Assembly: GCA_015491735.1 (NCBI GenBank) | Contig: WFVH01000001.1 | Span: 1 to 59,840 of the forward strand | Length of the DNA: 59,840 nucleotides | Origin: Gammaproteobacteria bacterium | GTDB lineage: Bacteria; Pseudomonadota; Gammaproteobacteria; Thiohalospirales; Thiohalospiraceae | Reading direction: 5' to 3' | Shown here: piece after piece, positions 1 through 13,308 of the stretch | Layout of the letters: every line of letters starts with the position of its first letter | How positions within the stretch are numbered: position 1 is the stretch's first letter | Program-made: the position numbers and the translations under genes | The notes under the pieces: model-generated | What the model was told of the DNA's origin: nothing | What the model saw: the letters and a program-made list of their open reading frames with translations, nothing else | Database searches by the model: none

Positions 1-149
1 CAATTTGATTTTAGAGGACAGGCCGTCGTGTGCCGGTCTGCTGGCTGTGTTGGCAAAACTTGTTGGAGGGTGGCTCCAGCGGCGTTTTGCCGCCTTGCAG
101 CAGACCGGCACACGACGGCTGAATGCGACATATAGTGTTGCTGGGTTAA
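1..149. repeat. Palindromic repeat, TTAACCCGG family (copy a, left end outside window)
   Basis: A long imperfect hairpin. A 22-base arm at 22-43 is exactly complementary to 98-119, with an inner GCAAAAC/GTTTTGC pair (53-59/84-90) and a GGAG/CTCC tip. It is followed by GGCTGAATGCGACATATAG and an end that reads TTAACCCAGCAACA on the reverse strand. Copies at 9451-9706 and 41112-41212 share the GGCTGAA...GGGTTAA right end. No coding potential is seen. The left terminus is probably before base 1. Confidence 0.65.
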
Positions 150-181
150 TAGTGAATATCAACAGTTAAAGGGAGGTTGCC

Positions 182-970
182 ATGCCCGCCGTAAAACAAC
201 TTTTTGCTGTTATTTTTCTAGGGATACTGCTCTCCGCCTGCGCCACCGTCCCCGACACCGGCCGCAAACAGTTGCTGCTAATCAGCCCGCCCCAGGAGAT
301 GAAGCTGGGACTCGAAGCCTTCGAAAAGATCAAGGAAGAGACTCCAATCAGCAAGGATCCCAAGATCAACGCCATGGTGCAACGGGTTGGCAAACGCATC
401 GCTGCCGTCGCTCCTCTGCCCAATGCCCAGTGGGAGTTCGTGGTTTTTGACGCCCCCAAAACCGCCAACGCCTTCTGCCTGCCGGGCGGCAAGGTCGGTA
501 TCTATACCGGCATTCTGCCAATCACCAAAGATGAAGCGGGTTTGGCCACGGTGATCGGCCATGAGGTGGCCCACGCGGTTGCCCGTCACGGGGCGGAACG
601 GATGTCCCAGGGTCTGCTGGCCCAGCTCGGCGGACAGATAATCAACATCGCCACCGCCAGCAAATCTCCCCAGACAAGGGCACTGATCAACACCGCCTAC
701 GGTGTGGGAACCACGGTAGGGGTGATGCTCCCCTACTCCCGGGCCAACGAGCTGGAAGCCGACCGGCTCGGTCAGCTCTATATGGCACGCGCGGGTTATG
801 ATCCCAAAAGCTCCATCGACTTCTGGAAACGGTTTGCCGCCTGGGGAGCCAAGCAGGGCAAACGTCCGCCCGAATTTCTGAGCACCCACCCCGTGGGTAA
901 AACCCGCATCCGGCAGCTGGAAAAATTCCTGCCCGAAGCAGAAGCGGAATACCGACGCGCCAAACGATAG
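182..970 (+). CDS. M48-family metalloprotease lipoprotein
   Basis: A 262-residue zinc metallopeptidase of family M48, probably anchored to a periplasm-facing membrane and acting in envelope protein quality control (BepA/LoiP-like). The N-terminus is a lipoprotein signal with lipobox LSAC, lipidated Cys at residue 20. The catalytic HEVAH (HExxH) is at about residues 127-131, and the third zinc ligand is expected in NELEADRLG near residue 190. It lacks the TPR domain of BepA, so it is closer to the short YcaL/LoiP form. A GGGAGG ribosome site precedes the ATG at 182. Its leader is largely the repeat at 1-149. The family call is firm; the substrate is unknown. Confidence 0.9.
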   Translation: MPAVKQLFAVIFLGILLSACATVPDTGRKQLLLISPPQEMKLGLEAFEKIKEETPISKDPKINAMVQRVGKRIAAVAPLPNAQWEFVVFDAPKTANAFCLPGGKVGIYTGILPITKDEAGLATVIGHEVAHAVARHGAERMSQGLLAQLGGQIINIATASKSPQTRALINTAYGVGTTVGVMLPYSRANELEADRLGQLYMARAGYDPKSSIDFWKRFAAWGAKQGKRPPEFLSTHPVGKTRIRQLEKFLPEAEAEYRRAKR

Positions 971-1007
971 ACGAAAACCTTCAACAAAGGTATGCTATGC
1001 GCTCTCC

Positions 1008-1084
<77 letters not shown>

Positions 1085-1225
1085 TATAGACATATAGACC
1101 AGATGACACCGGTGCCGCGGGAAGCAGCCCTGTTCCGGCAGCGACAGTACCCGCTACCACGAGAGACCGGTCTTGTTGCTACCCCTGAAACGGTTGTACA
1201 TAACACCTTCAGACCCGCCAATACC

Positions 1226-3235
1226 ATGCGAAAAATTCTTGTTACCAGCGCGCTACCTTATGCTAACGGGCCGATTCATCTCGGCCATCTGGTCGAGCAT
1301 ATCCAAACCGATATCTGGGTCCGCTTCCAGAAGCTGCGGGGACACGAATGTATCTACGTCTGCGCCGACGATGCTCACGGGACCCCCATCATGCTCAAGG
1401 CGCAGCAGGAGGGAACCACCCCCGAGGCGCTGATCTGCCGCATCGGACGGGAACATCGGGAGGATTTTTCCGGGTTCCTGATCGGCTTCGACAACTACTA
1501 CAGCACCCATTCGGAAGAGAACCGGCACTACGCCAATCTGATCTACCAGCGGCTGAAAGAGGCCGGCCATATTGCCCGGCGCACCATCACCCAGGCCTAT
1601 GATCCGGAAGCGGGAATGTTTCTTCCGGATCGCTTCATCAAGGGGGAGTGCCCCCGCTGCGGGGCGGCTGATCAATACGGTGACTCCTGCGAGGTGTGCG
1701 GCGCCACCTATGCGCCGACCGAATTGAAGCATGCCGTGTCTGTTATCTCCGGTGCGAAACCGGTGGAACGGGAGACGGAGCACTACTTTTTCAAACTGGG
1801 AAACTTCAGCAAGATGCTGAAAAAATGGGTGCATGGCGGACATCTGCAACCCGAGATCAGAAACAAGCTGGACGAGTGGTTCCAGGCCGGGCTGCAAGAC
1901 TGGGATATTTCACGGGATGCACCCTACTGGGGCTTTGAGATCCCCGATGCGCCTGGCAAGTATTTCTACGTCTGGCTGGATGCGCCGGTTGGCTACATGG
2001 CCAGTTTCAAAAACTACTGTGATCGTACCGGCATCCGGTTTGATGACTACTGGGGCGAAGGATCCACCACCGAACTGTATCACTTCATCGGCAAGGATAT
2101 CGCCTACTTTCATACCCTGTTCTGGCCGGCAATGCTGGAAGGGGCCGGTTTCCGCAAGCCCTCGGCAGTCTGGTGTCACGGTTTTTTGACCGTCAACGGC
2201 CAGAAAATGTCCAAATCACGTAACACCTTTATCCGTGCACGCACTTACCTGGATCATCTCAATCCGGAGTATCTGCGCTACTACTTCGCCGCCAAGCTGG
2301 GTTCGGGGGTGGATGATATCGACCTCAGCCTGACGGACTTCATGGCGCGGGTCAACAGTGACCTGGTGGGAAAACTGGTCAACATCGCCTCACGCTGCGC
2401 CGGTTTCATCGGCAAACGGTTCAAGGGGCGGCTGGCGGACAGATTGCCCGATGAGGATCTCTATGCCAGTTTCGTCCGCTCCGGCGAGGAGATCGCATCC
2501 CTGTACGAAAAGCGGGAGTATGGGCACGCCATGCGCGAGATCATGGCGCTTGCCGATGTCGCCAACCAGTATATAGACGAACGGAAACCCTGGGTGGCAA
2601 TCAAAAACCCGGAGCGCCTGGACCAGGTCCAGGAGGTCTGCACCCAGGGGCTCAACCTGTTCCGCGTGCTCGTCACCTATATCAAGCCGGTGCTGCCACG
2701 GCTGGCTTTGGAGGCGGAACAGTTCCTCGATGACGGGGAGTGGAGCTGGGAGAGCATCCGCAACCCGCTGACAGGACGGAAAATCAACCCCTTCAAGCCG
2801 CTGTTGACACGGGTGGAGCAGAGCGCCATCGATGCCATTCTCGAAGATGCCGGACAGAACATCAGCAAAAAAGCCTCCCCGGTCACGGTCGGCGGTGAGT
2901 CCATCGCCGATACGATCCCGTTCGACGACTTCGCCAAACTGGATCTGCGCATCGCCCGAATCGTCAAGGCGGAACAGGTGGCGGGCGCCGACAAGCTGCT
3001 GCGGCTCACCCTGGATCTGGGAGGTGAAAGCCGTAACGTGTTCGCCGGGATCAAGTCCGCCTATACGCCGGAGCAGCTGGAGGGGCGTCTTACGGTAATG
3101 GTCTCCAATCTGGCACCGCGCAAGATGCGCTTCGGAGTATCGGAGGGAATGGTGCTGGCCGCCGGACAGGGGGGCAAGGAGCTGTTTCTGCTCTCTCCCG
3201 ATGAGGGGGCCGAGCCGGGAATGCGGGTCAAGTAA
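1226..3235 (+). CDS. metG: Methionyl-tRNA synthetase
   Basis: Charges tRNA-Met in the cytoplasm; class I synthetase of 669 residues. The HIGH-type motif (PIHLGHL) is near residue 15. A zinc knuckle CPRCG...CEVCG follows, then the KMSKS loop ([11 protein letters not shown]). The C-terminus is an EMAP/Trbp111 tRNA-binding domain ([16 protein letters not shown]). The length is usual for the long MetG form. I start at ATG 1226 because the protein then begins [15 protein letters not shown] as in other MetG. The open frame continues upstream to 1103, but that stretch is unlike MetG. It lies upstream of the rnf operon, with a 148-bp gap. Confidence 0.97.
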   Translation: MRKILVTSALPYANGPIHLGHLVEHIQTDIWVRFQKLRGHECIYVCADDAHGTPIMLKAQQEGTTPEALICRIGREHREDFSGFLIGFDNYYSTHSEENRHYANLIYQRLKEAGHIARRTITQAYDPEAGMFLPDRFIKGECPRCGAADQYGDSCEVCGATYAPTELKHAVSVISGAKPVERETEHYFFKLGNFSKMLKKWVHGGHLQPEIRNKLDEWFQAGLQDWDISRDAPYWGFEIPDAPGKYFYVWLDAPVGYMASFKNYCDRTGIRFDDYWGEGSTTELYHFIGKDIAYFHTLFWPAMLEGAGFRKPSAVWCHGFLTVNGQKMSKSRNTFIRARTYLDHLNPEYLRYYFAAKLGSGVDDIDLSLTDFMARVNSDLVGKLVNIASRCAGFIGKRFKGRLADRLPDEDLYASFVRSGEEIASLYEKREYGHAMREIMALADVANQYIDERKPWVAIKNPERLDQVQEVCTQGLNLFRVLVTYIKPVLPRLALEAEQFLDDGEWSWESIRNPLTGRKINPFKPLLTRVEQSAIDAILEDAGQNISKKASPVTVGGESIADTIPFDDFAKLDLRIARIVKAEQVAGADKLLRLTLDLGGESRNVFAGIKSAYTPEQLEGRLTVMVSNLAPRKMRFGVSEGMVLAAGQGGKELFLLSPDEGAEPGMRVK

Positions 3236-3383
3236 ATCCCTCGCCGCTGTTTTGGTTCTTCCAGATGTATCAGCGGCAAATCCGTGACAAACCGCAACCG
3301 GTTTGACAAAAAACCGGAATCGGGTGGTGTTGCTGCGCCATCAGACGGATACCTGACAAAAACAATCTGGTATCATTCGAGCT

Positions 3384-3965
3384 ATGACAGAGTACGCGCT
3401 AATTCTCATCAGTACCATTCTGGTCAACAACTTCGTCCTGGTGAAGTTTCTTGGTCTGTGCCCGTTTCTGGGAGTTTCCAAAAAGCTGGAGACCGCCATC
3501 GGCATGGGGCTGGCGACAACCTTTGTGCTAACGCTCTCCTCCGTCTGCAGCTATCTTGTCAATGAGTACTTACTATCACCTCTAGGCATTGAATATCTGC
3601 GTACCATCGCTTTTATCCTGGTGATCGCCGTGGTAGTGCAGTTCACCGAGATGGTGGTTCACAAAACCAGCCCGCTGCTCTACCGCGTACTGGGAATCTT
3701 CCTGCCACTGATCACGACCAACTGTGCCGTGCTTGGGGTCGCCCTGCTCAATGTGCAGGCGCAACATGATTTTGTGCAGTCAGCCCTGTACGGTTTCGGG
3801 GCAGCCGCCGGCTTTTCGCTGGTGCTGGTGATGTTTGCCGCCATGCGCGAACGCATAGAGGTGGCGGATGTTCCCGCCGCCTTCCGCGGCCCGGCCATCG
3901 CCCTGGTTACCGCTGGCCTGATGTCGCTGGCCTTTATCGGCTTTTCCGGACTGGTAAAGGGTTGA
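3384..3965 (+). CDS. rnfA: Rnf electron transport complex subunit A
   Basis: A six-helix inner-membrane subunit of the Rnf (Rsx) ferredoxin:NAD+ oxidoreductase, 193 residues. It is paired with RnfE, a structural relative inserted with opposite topology. It begins [20 protein letters not shown] and contains the conserved ITTNCAVLG stretch. First gene of rnfABCDGE-nth, with the same order as E. coli rsx. The stop overlaps the rnfB start (TGATG). Confidence 0.97.
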   Translation: MTEYALILISTILVNNFVLVKFLGLCPFLGVSKKLETAIGMGLATTFVLTLSSVCSYLVNEYLLSPLGIEYLRTIAFILVIAVVVQFTEMVVHKTSPLLYRVLGIFLPLITTNCAVLGVALLNVQAQHDFVQSALYGFGAAAGFSLVLVMFAAMRERIEVADVPAAFRGPAIALVTAGLMSLAFIGFSGLVKG

Positions 3966-4516
3966 TGCTAAGTGCGGCCCTGGCCCTTACCCTGCTGGCG
4001 CTCGTTTTCGGGCTACTGCTGGGCTACTCTTCCATCCGCTTCAAGGTGGAGGGGGATCCGGTAGCCGACAAGATTGATGCCCTGCTACCACAAACCCAGT
4101 GCGGCCAGTGCGGCTATCCCGGCTGCCGCCCCTATGCCGAAGCCATTGCCGCCGGCGAGGCGGATATCAACCGCTGTCCGCCGGGAGGTGAACAGGTCAT
4201 CCATGCGCTGGCCGACCTGCTGGGCCGGGAGCCGGTACCGCTCGACCCGGAGCGCGGCGAGGAAAAACCGCCGATGGTGGCCTTTATCGATGAGTCCGAC
4301 TGCATTGGCTGCACCCTGTGCATCAAGGCTTGCCCGGTGGATGCCATTCTCGGCGCGCCCAAACAGATGCATACCGTTATTGCCGAGGAGTGCACCGGAT
4401 GCGAGCTGTGTGTCGAACCCTGTCCGGTGGATGTGATCAGCATGATACCGGTGAAAGAGGATATAGACCATTGGAAGTGGCCGCTGCCCGAACAGGAAAA
4501 CGGAGAGCTGTCATGA
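3965..4516 (+). CDS. rnfB: Rnf electron transport complex subunit B
   Basis: An iron-sulfur subunit of 183 residues, thought to receive electrons from ferredoxin. An N-terminal membrane helix (residues about 3-22) is followed by a Fe-S domain with CGQCGYPGC and a later Cys in RCPPGGE. Two [4Fe-4S] ferredoxin motifs follow: [12 protein letters not shown] and [15 protein letters not shown] 3965 overlaps the rnfA stop; a TTG one codon upstream is possible but less likely. The end overlaps rnfC (ATGA). Confidence 0.97.
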   Translation: MLSAALALTLLALVFGLLLGYSSIRFKVEGDPVADKIDALLPQTQCGQCGYPGCRPYAEAIAAGEADINRCPPGGEQVIHALADLLGREPVPLDPERGEEKPPMVAFIDESDCIGCTLCIKACPVDAILGAPKQMHTVIAEECTGCELCVEPCPVDVISMIPVKEDIDHWKWPLPEQENGELS

Positions 4517-6030
4517 AACGCTGGCCTTTTCATGGCGGTGTGAAACTGCCCGGACACAAAGAGGAATCCACCACCCGGCCGGTTGAACCCGCACCGCTGC
4601 CGAAACGGCTGATCCTGCCGCTGTCTCAACATATCGGCGCCCCGGCAGAGCCGGTAGTGGCTGTGGGTGACAAGGTGCTGAAAGGGGAGGTAATCGCCAA
4701 AGCCGGCGGCTTTGTCAGCGCCCCTGTGCACGCCAGCAGTTCCGGTACCGTAACAGCCATTGGCGAACATCCGGTTCCTCACCCCTCCGGCCTGTCAGCT
4801 CCCTGCATTACTATCGAGACCGACGGCAAGGATCGCTGTCTGAAACACAAACAGCAGACCGATTTCCGGCAGTTGGATCCCGCCACAATCCGGGAGCAGA
4901 TCCGGGAGGCCGGGATCGTTGGCCTGGGTGGGGCCGGGTTTCCCGCCTTCATCAAGCTCAACCCCGGAAAACCAGTCAACACACTGATCCTGAACGGCGC
5001 AGAGTGCGAGCCTTATATCACCTGCGATGACATGTTGATGCGGGAGCGGGCCGGTGAAGTGCTACGGGGGTTGCTGATTATCCAGCACGCGGTTCAGGCC
5101 CAGCGCTGCATCATCGCCATCGAGGATAACAAACCCCAGGCCGCACATGCCATGCAGCACGCCCTGCAGCGGCTCGCCGCTGACCCGATCGATATAGTCA
5201 CGGTTCCGGCCTGCTATCCGGCAGGAGGCGAAAAACAGCTTATCAAGATAGTGACCGGGCAGGAGGTACCCAGCGGGGGTCTGCCGATTCAGATTGGAGT
5301 GGTATGCCACAATGTCGCCACGGCGGCGGCTGTCTGCCGCGCGGTGGAACATGGCGAGCCGTTGCTGTCCCGCTACGTTACCGTAACCGGAAGCGCCGTG
5401 GCCGAGCCACGCAATCTGGATGTTCTGATCGGCACTCCGGTGCTGGAGCTGCTGAACCACTGCGGAACCGATTTCAACAACCTCGAGGAGGTGATCATGG
5501 GCGGCCCGATGATGGGGATCGCCCTGGCGGATCACGGGGTGCCACTGGTCAAGACCGGAAACTGCCTGTTGGCCGTAAGCCGGGGTGAAATCGAGCAACG
5601 CCCCAGCGTGATGCCCTGTATCCGCTGTGGCAACTGTGCCGACGCCTGTCCGGTCAGCCTGCTGCCGCAACAGCTCTACTGGCACGCCCGATCAAAGGAT
5701 TTCGACAAGATTCAGGAGTATGATCTGTTCGACTGTATCGAGTGCGGCTGCTGTGCCTATGTCTGCCCCAGCAACATCCCCCTGGTGCACTACTACCGGT
5801 TTGCCAAGAGTGAAATCAGGAGCCTGCAGGAGCAGAAGCGCCGAGCCGATATCGCCCGGGAGCGTCATGAACATCGGGAACGGCGGCTGGCGAGAGAGAA
5901 GGCTGAGCGCGCCGCCCGGCATGCCCGCAAGAAACCGGGTACCGATGACAAAGCCAAGAAAGCCGCCATCCAGGCTGCGCTGGAGCGGGCCAGGGCCAGC
6001 AAACAGGGAGCACCGCCCGACGATGTTTAA
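4513..6030 (+). CDS. rnfC: Rnf electron transport complex subunit C
   Basis: A peripheral subunit of 505 residues expected to carry the NAD(H)/flavin site and two [4Fe-4S] clusters. A glycine-rich segment ([13 protein letters not shown]) precedes a Rossmann-like region. The clusters are at [12 protein letters not shown] and [12 protein letters not shown]. After the clusters is a charged Arg/Lys/Glu/Ala-rich tail of about 75 residues, much shorter than the long Ala/Lys-rich tail of E. coli RsxC. The start ATG overlaps the rnfB stop by 4 bp; the open frame continues upstream inside rnfB but does not resemble RnfC. Confidence 0.97.
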   Translation: MKRWPFHGGVKLPGHKEESTTRPVEPAPLPKRLILPLSQHIGAPAEPVVAVGDKVLKGEVIAKAGGFVSAPVHASSSGTVTAIGEHPVPHPSGLSAPCITIETDGKDRCLKHKQQTDFRQLDPATIREQIREAGIVGLGGAGFPAFIKLNPGKPVNTLILNGAECEPYITCDDMLMRERAGEVLRGLLIIQHAVQAQRCIIAIEDNKPQAAHAMQHALQRLAADPIDIVTVPACYPAGGEKQLIKIVTGQEVPSGGLPIQIGVVCHNVATAAAVCRAVEHGEPLLSRYVTVTGSAVAEPRNLDVLIGTPVLELLNHCGTDFNNLEEVIMGGPMMGIALADHGVPLVKTGNCLLAVSRGEIEQRPSVMPCIRCGNCADACPVSLLPQQLYWHARSKDFDKIQEYDLFDCIECGCCAYVCPSNIPLVHYYRFAKSEIRSLQEQKRRADIARERHEHRERRLAREKAERAARHARKKPGTDDKAKKAAIQAALERARASKQGAPPDDV

Positions 6031-7069
6031 AAAGTCACTCAGCTCACCCCACATTCATCATCCCGGCTATTCCACACAGGGAATGATGTTCAGGGTCATT
6101 CTGGCCCTGCTGCCGGCCGCCGCTGCCTATGCCTGGTTATTCGGCTGGGGGGTGGTTATCAATATCCTGCTTGCAGTCACCGTGGCCCTGGCCTGCGAAG
6201 CAGCCATGCTGACCGTGCGCGGCCGGCCACTGCGCCCAGCAATCACAGATGGCAGCGCCATCCTTACCGCCCTGCTGCTGGTGTTCGCCCTGCCGCCACT
6301 GGCTCCCTGGTGGCTGACCACCATCGGGGTGGCCTTCGCCATTGTCGTGGCCAAACATCTGTATGGCGGACTGGGTTTCAACCCGTTCAATCCGGCCATG
6401 ATTGGCTATGTGGTTCTACTGGTCTCCTTTCCGCGCGAATTGACCCTCTGGTCACTGCCTGCCGGACTCGCCGCGCACACCCTGGATTTCGGCGCAACGC
6501 TGAGTTACATCTTTTCCGGCGCGCTGCCCGCCAACCTCAGCATCGATGCCCTCACCTCGGCCACCCCGCTGGACGTGATGAGAACCCAGCTAGGCCTCGG
6601 CCAGACCACCGGCGAAATCATGACGGCCCAACCCGTGTTCGGCTTTGTTGGCGGCAAAGGGTGGATATGGATCAATCTGCTGCTGCTTGCCGGTGGTGTG
6701 TGGCTGATCTACCGGCGGCTGATCAACTGGCATATTCCGGTCGCCTTGCTCGGCTCGCTATTTGTCATCTCCCTGCTTTTTTATCTGCTGGATCCCAAAC
6801 AAAGCCCGTCGCCCCTGTTTCATCTGTTTAGCGGCGCGGCCATTCTGGGGGCATTTTTCATTGCCACCGATCCGGTAACGGCGGCGACCTCCAACATTGG
6901 CAGGCTCTGGTACGGAGCAGGCATAGGAGTCCTGATCTACGTCATTCGCAGCTGGGGTGGGTTCCCCGACGGTGTCGCCTTTGCCGTGCTGCTGATGAAC
7001 ATGGCGGCTCCCACCATCGATTACTACACCAAACCACGCGTGTTTGGTCATGGGAAAAAAGATGCTTAA
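6023..7069 (+). CDS. rnfD: Rnf electron transport complex subunit D
   Basis: An integral membrane subunit of 348 residues related to NqrB. It carries a covalently bound FMN; the likely flavinylated Thr is in TSATPLDVM (about residues 183-191), matching the S(G/A)ATPL motif of NqrB/RnfD. Many hydrophobic helices are visible. ATG 6023 gives [13 protein letters not shown], a usual RnfD N-terminus, and overlaps rnfC by 8 bp. Translational coupling is likely throughout the operon. Confidence 0.96.
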   Translation: MFKKSLSSPHIHHPGYSTQGMMFRVILALLPAAAAYAWLFGWGVVINILLAVTVALACEAAMLTVRGRPLRPAITDGSAILTALLLVFALPPLAPWWLTTIGVAFAIVVAKHLYGGLGFNPFNPAMIGYVVLLVSFPRELTLWSLPAGLAAHTLDFGATLSYIFSGALPANLSIDALTSATPLDVMRTQLGLGQTTGEIMTAQPVFGFVGGKGWIWINLLLLAGGVWLIYRRLINWHIPVALLGSLFVISLLFYLLDPKQSPSPLFHLFSGAAILGAFFIATDPVTAATSNIGRLWYGAGIGVLIYVIRSWGGFPDGVAFAVLLMNMAAPTIDYYTKPRVFGHGKKDA

Positions 7070-7703
7070 CAGGATCCTGACCAGCGCCACCCTGCTTGCC
7101 CTGTTCGGCCTGGTCGGCGCTACCCTGGTCGCCGTTACCTACGAAGCGACCGCAGAACGAATCACCGCCAATCACCGGGAGGCGTTGCTCAAACGCCTCG
7201 ATACCCTGGTTCCCCCGGGGAGATACGACAACGACATGGTCAACGATACCGTTCAGATCTCCGATCCTGCCCTGGCCGACCGCAAGCGGCCAGTCACTGT
7301 CTATCGGGCGCGCCGCTCGGGCCGGCCGGAGGCCGCTGTGTTTTCAGTGGTTGCACCGGACGGTTACAATGGTTCCATTTTCCTGCTGGTGGCCATCCAA
7401 TATGACGGCACCCTGCTTGGGGTCAGAGTGGTATCCCACCGGGAAACACCGGGTTTGGGGGACGCCATTGAGGAGCGGAAGTCCCGCTGGATCCGGGGGT
7501 TCGACGGCCGCAGCCTGACCAATCCGGATGAACATGGCTGGCGTGTGAAACGCGATGGGGGTGTTTTCGACCAGTTTACCGGCGCCACCGTCACTCCCCG
7601 CGCGGTGGTCAAGGCTGTTTACAGGACATTGAAATATTTTTCCCGGCACCGGGACGAGATCTTTGCCCTTGCGGTAACCCCTGTGGAGATCAAGCATGAG
7701 TAA
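7062..7703 (+). CDS. rnfG: Rnf electron transport complex subunit G
   Basis: A flavoprotein subunit of 213 residues: one N-terminal membrane anchor ([20 protein letters not shown]) and a periplasmic FMN-binding domain. The flavinylation motif is [12 protein letters not shown] near residues 173-184, with Thr in TGAT as acceptor. I use ATG 7062, overlapping the rnfD end by 8 bp with a GGGA upstream. An in-frame ATG at 7050 would add four residues. Overlaps rnfE by 8 bp. Confidence 0.95.
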   Translation: MLNRILTSATLLALFGLVGATLVAVTYEATAERITANHREALLKRLDTLVPPGRYDNDMVNDTVQISDPALADRKRPVTVYRARRSGRPEAAVFSVVAPDGYNGSIFLLVAIQYDGTLLGVRVVSHRETPGLGDAIEERKSRWIRGFDGRSLTNPDEHGWRVKRDGGVFDQFTGATVTPRAVVKAVYRTLKYFSRHRDEIFALAVTPVEIKHE

Positions 7704-8391
7704 TCGACAATACACTGACATCACCCGTAACGGACTCTGGTCCAACAATGTTGCTCTGGTGCAGATCCTCGGTCTCTGTCCGCTGCTGGCCGTCACCAAT
7801 ACCGTTACCAACGGGCTTGGGCTGGGGCTGGCAACCACGCTGGTACTGGTGACCTCCAGCCTGATTGTCTCCCTTATCAGAAATATCGTCCGACCGGAGA
7901 TCCGCCTGCCGGCCTTTGTGATGATTATTGCTTCTCTGGTAACAGCCATCGAGCTGGCGATGAACGCCTGGTTCCATGAACTGTTCAATATCCTGGGGAT
8001 CTTTATCCCGTTGATTGTGACCAACTGCGCCATTCTGGGCAGAGCCGAGGCCTTTGCGGTAAAAAATCCACCGTTGCCCGCAGTTATCGACGCACTGGCA
8101 ATGGGAATCGGCTTTACCGCCGTGCTGGTGGTGCTGGGGGGGATGCGCGAAGCCATCGGCTCGGGAACGCTGTTTGCCAACGCCCATCTCATGTTCGGTG
8201 ACTGGGCCAGCATACTGACCATCACCCTGATAGAGGATTACCGAGGCTTCCTGCTTGCTATTCTGGCCCCCGGCGCCTTTATCGGCCTGGGACTGCTGAT
8301 AGCATTGAAAAACCATTTTGAAGCCCGTGGCAGAGCGGCGGAGAAGAGCCAACCGGCACCGCAATCTGCTGCCGCCTCAAGCCACTCCTGA
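7696..8391 (+). CDS. rnfE: Rnf electron transport complex subunit E
   Basis: A six-helix membrane subunit of 231 residues, partner and homologue of RnfA. It begins [18 protein letters not shown] and contains [20 protein letters not shown] and the conserved [16 protein letters not shown]. The C-terminal tail after residue 210 is polar and Ala/Gln-rich. It closes the Rnf set; the stop codon overlaps the nth start by one base. Confidence 0.96.
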   Translation: MSNRQYTDITRNGLWSNNVALVQILGLCPLLAVTNTVTNGLGLGLATTLVLVTSSLIVSLIRNIVRPEIRLPAFVMIIASLVTAIELAMNAWFHELFNILGIFIPLIVTNCAILGRAEAFAVKNPPLPAVIDALAMGIGFTAVLVVLGGMREAIGSGTLFANAHLMFGDWASILTITLIEDYRGFLLAILAPGAFIGLGLLIALKNHFEARGRAAEKSQPAPQSAAASSHS

Positions 8392-9026
8392 TGAACGCGC
8401 GCAAACGGCTGGAGATTTTCGAGAGACTGAAGGCCGAAAATCCCCAACCCGCCACGGAACTGCGCTACGGCACCCCTTTCGAACTGTTGATTGCAGTCAT
8501 TCTCTCCGCGCAAGCCACCGACAAAGGGGTGAACAAGGCAACGGAGAAGCTGTTCAGACGCGCCAACACGCCACAAGCTATCCTCGCATTGGGGGAGCAA
8601 GGCCTGAAGGAGTACATCAAGACCATCGGACTATACAACAGTAAAGCCAGGAACATTATCGCCACCTGCCGGATTCTGATCGAAAAACACGGTGGCAGGG
8701 TACCGGAGGATCGGCAAGCACTGGAGGCACTCCCCGGTGTGGGGCGCAAAACAGCCAACGTGGTTCTCAACACCGCCTTCGGACACCCTACCATCGCCGT
8801 CGATACCCATATATTCCGGGTTGCCAACCGCACAGGTATCGCACCCGGGAAAAACGTGCGTGAAGTGGAAAAGCGGCTGTTGAGGCTTGTCCCGGAGCAG
8901 TTCAGGCAAGATGCACACCACTGGCTTATTCTGCATGGCCGTTATATCTGCACTGCGCGAAAACCGCGCTGTGGTGCCTGTATTATTGAGGATCTGTGTG
9001 AATACAAACAGAAGCGTACTGATTGA
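8391..9026 (+). CDS. nth: Endonuclease III
   Basis: A bifunctional DNA glycosylase/AP lyase of base excision repair, acting on oxidised pyrimidines; 211 residues. The helix-hairpin-helix (LPGVGRKTANVV) contains the catalytic Lys, and VDTHIFRVANR contains the catalytic Asp. The C-terminal [4Fe-4S] loop has the spacing C-x6-C-x2-C-x5-C (CTARKPRCGACIIEDLC). It is translationally coupled to rnfE, as is common in Gammaproteobacteria. Confidence 0.97.
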   Translation: MNARKRLEIFERLKAENPQPATELRYGTPFELLIAVILSAQATDKGVNKATEKLFRRANTPQAILALGEQGLKEYIKTIGLYNSKARNIIATCRILIEKHGGRVPEDRQALEALPGVGRKTANVVLNTAFGHPTIAVDTHIFRVANRTGIAPGKNVREVEKRLLRLVPEQFRQDAHHWLILHGRYICTARKPRCGACIIEDLCEYKQKRTD

Positions 9027-9467
9027 ATGTTATTTACCGACGATCGAAGCCAACTACGCCGTTTCTTTTGCCAGGCATGGCAAAAGTACCGCTGTAAGGA
9101 AACAGCGCAGCCACTGGAAAAGCAGATTGGTGAAATAGTCGCCATTCACCCGGAGTACCAGACGCTACTGGAGAATGAGGCGCTCTCGCTTGAGATGGAT
9201 TGTCTTCCCGAGCTGGGGGAGAGCAACCCTTTTCTGCACCTGTCGATGCACCTGGCCATCCGAGAACAACTAAACAGCGGACAGCCCGCCGGAATTGTCA
9301 AAATTTACCGGACTCTCCTGGCCACACTGGGTGATCCGCACGAGGTGGAACACCGGATGATGGAGTGTCTGGCCAAATCACTGTGGCAGGCACAGCACGA
9401 GGGAACCGCTCCGGATGAGTCTGGCTATATGAGATGCCTAAAAACCATTGTTAACCCGGCCACTTAG
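9027..9467 (+). CDS. DUF1841 family protein
   Basis: A soluble protein of 146 residues recognised as DUF1841 from the pattern DRSQLRRFFCQAWQKY, then IHPEYQTLLEN, NPFLHLSMHLAIREQ and EHRMMECLAKSLWQAQ. The biochemical role is unknown. It begins on the base after the nth stop, so it is likely cotranscribed with nth. The last codons (VNPAT, stop) are read from the left end of the palindromic repeat that starts at 9451, so its natural C-terminus seems to have been replaced by repeat sequence. Confidence 0.85.
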   Translation: MLFTDDRSQLRRFFCQAWQKYRCKETAQPLEKQIGEIVAIHPEYQTLLENEALSLEMDCLPELGESNPFLHLSMHLAIREQLNSGQPAGIVKIYRTLLATLGDPHEVEHRMMECLAKSLWQAQHEGTAPDESGYMRCLKTIVNPAT

Positions 9468-9706
9468 TATGTCGTACTCGGAGTCTCAGGCCTCTTCCCT
9501 CTCAAGGCGCGCAACGCCGAGAGGGGATGGGCCTGAGGCTCCTGACTCATTGACTCTAAAGGGCAGGTCGCGCTGTGCGTACCCGCGATCTGCGTTGTCA
9601 AAACTTGCTGCAGGCGTGCTACAGTGGCGTTTCGGCGCCTTACCGCAGACGCGCACAGCACGGCTGAATAATGTTAACCCGGCAACATATATTGTTGCAG
9701 GGTTAA
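9451..9706. repeat. Palindromic repeat cluster, TTAACCCGG family (copy b)
   Basis: Begins with TTAACCCGGCCAC at 9451 and ends with a 33-bp palindrome at 9674-9706 whose two ends read TTAACCC. Inside is a second strong hairpin: 9480-9492 pairs with 9530-9542 at 12 of 13 bases, with an inner CCTCTC/GAGAGG stem. Next comes a segment resembling 44-125 of the window (TCAAAACTTG, TGGCGTTT, GGCTGAAT). It fills the space between convergent DUF1841 and gyrB and may act as a two-way transcription barrier, though no T-run is seen. Confidence 0.7.
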
Positions 9707-9712
9707 CAGCAA

Positions 9713-13287
<3,575 letters not shown>

Positions 13288-13308
13288 GAACGAAAGATGC
13301 AGAAAACA

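Noticed and set aside
1103-1225. N-terminal extension of MetG by 41 residues
   Set aside because: The added part is Arg/Pro-rich and unlike any MetG, which starts at [15 protein letters not shown].
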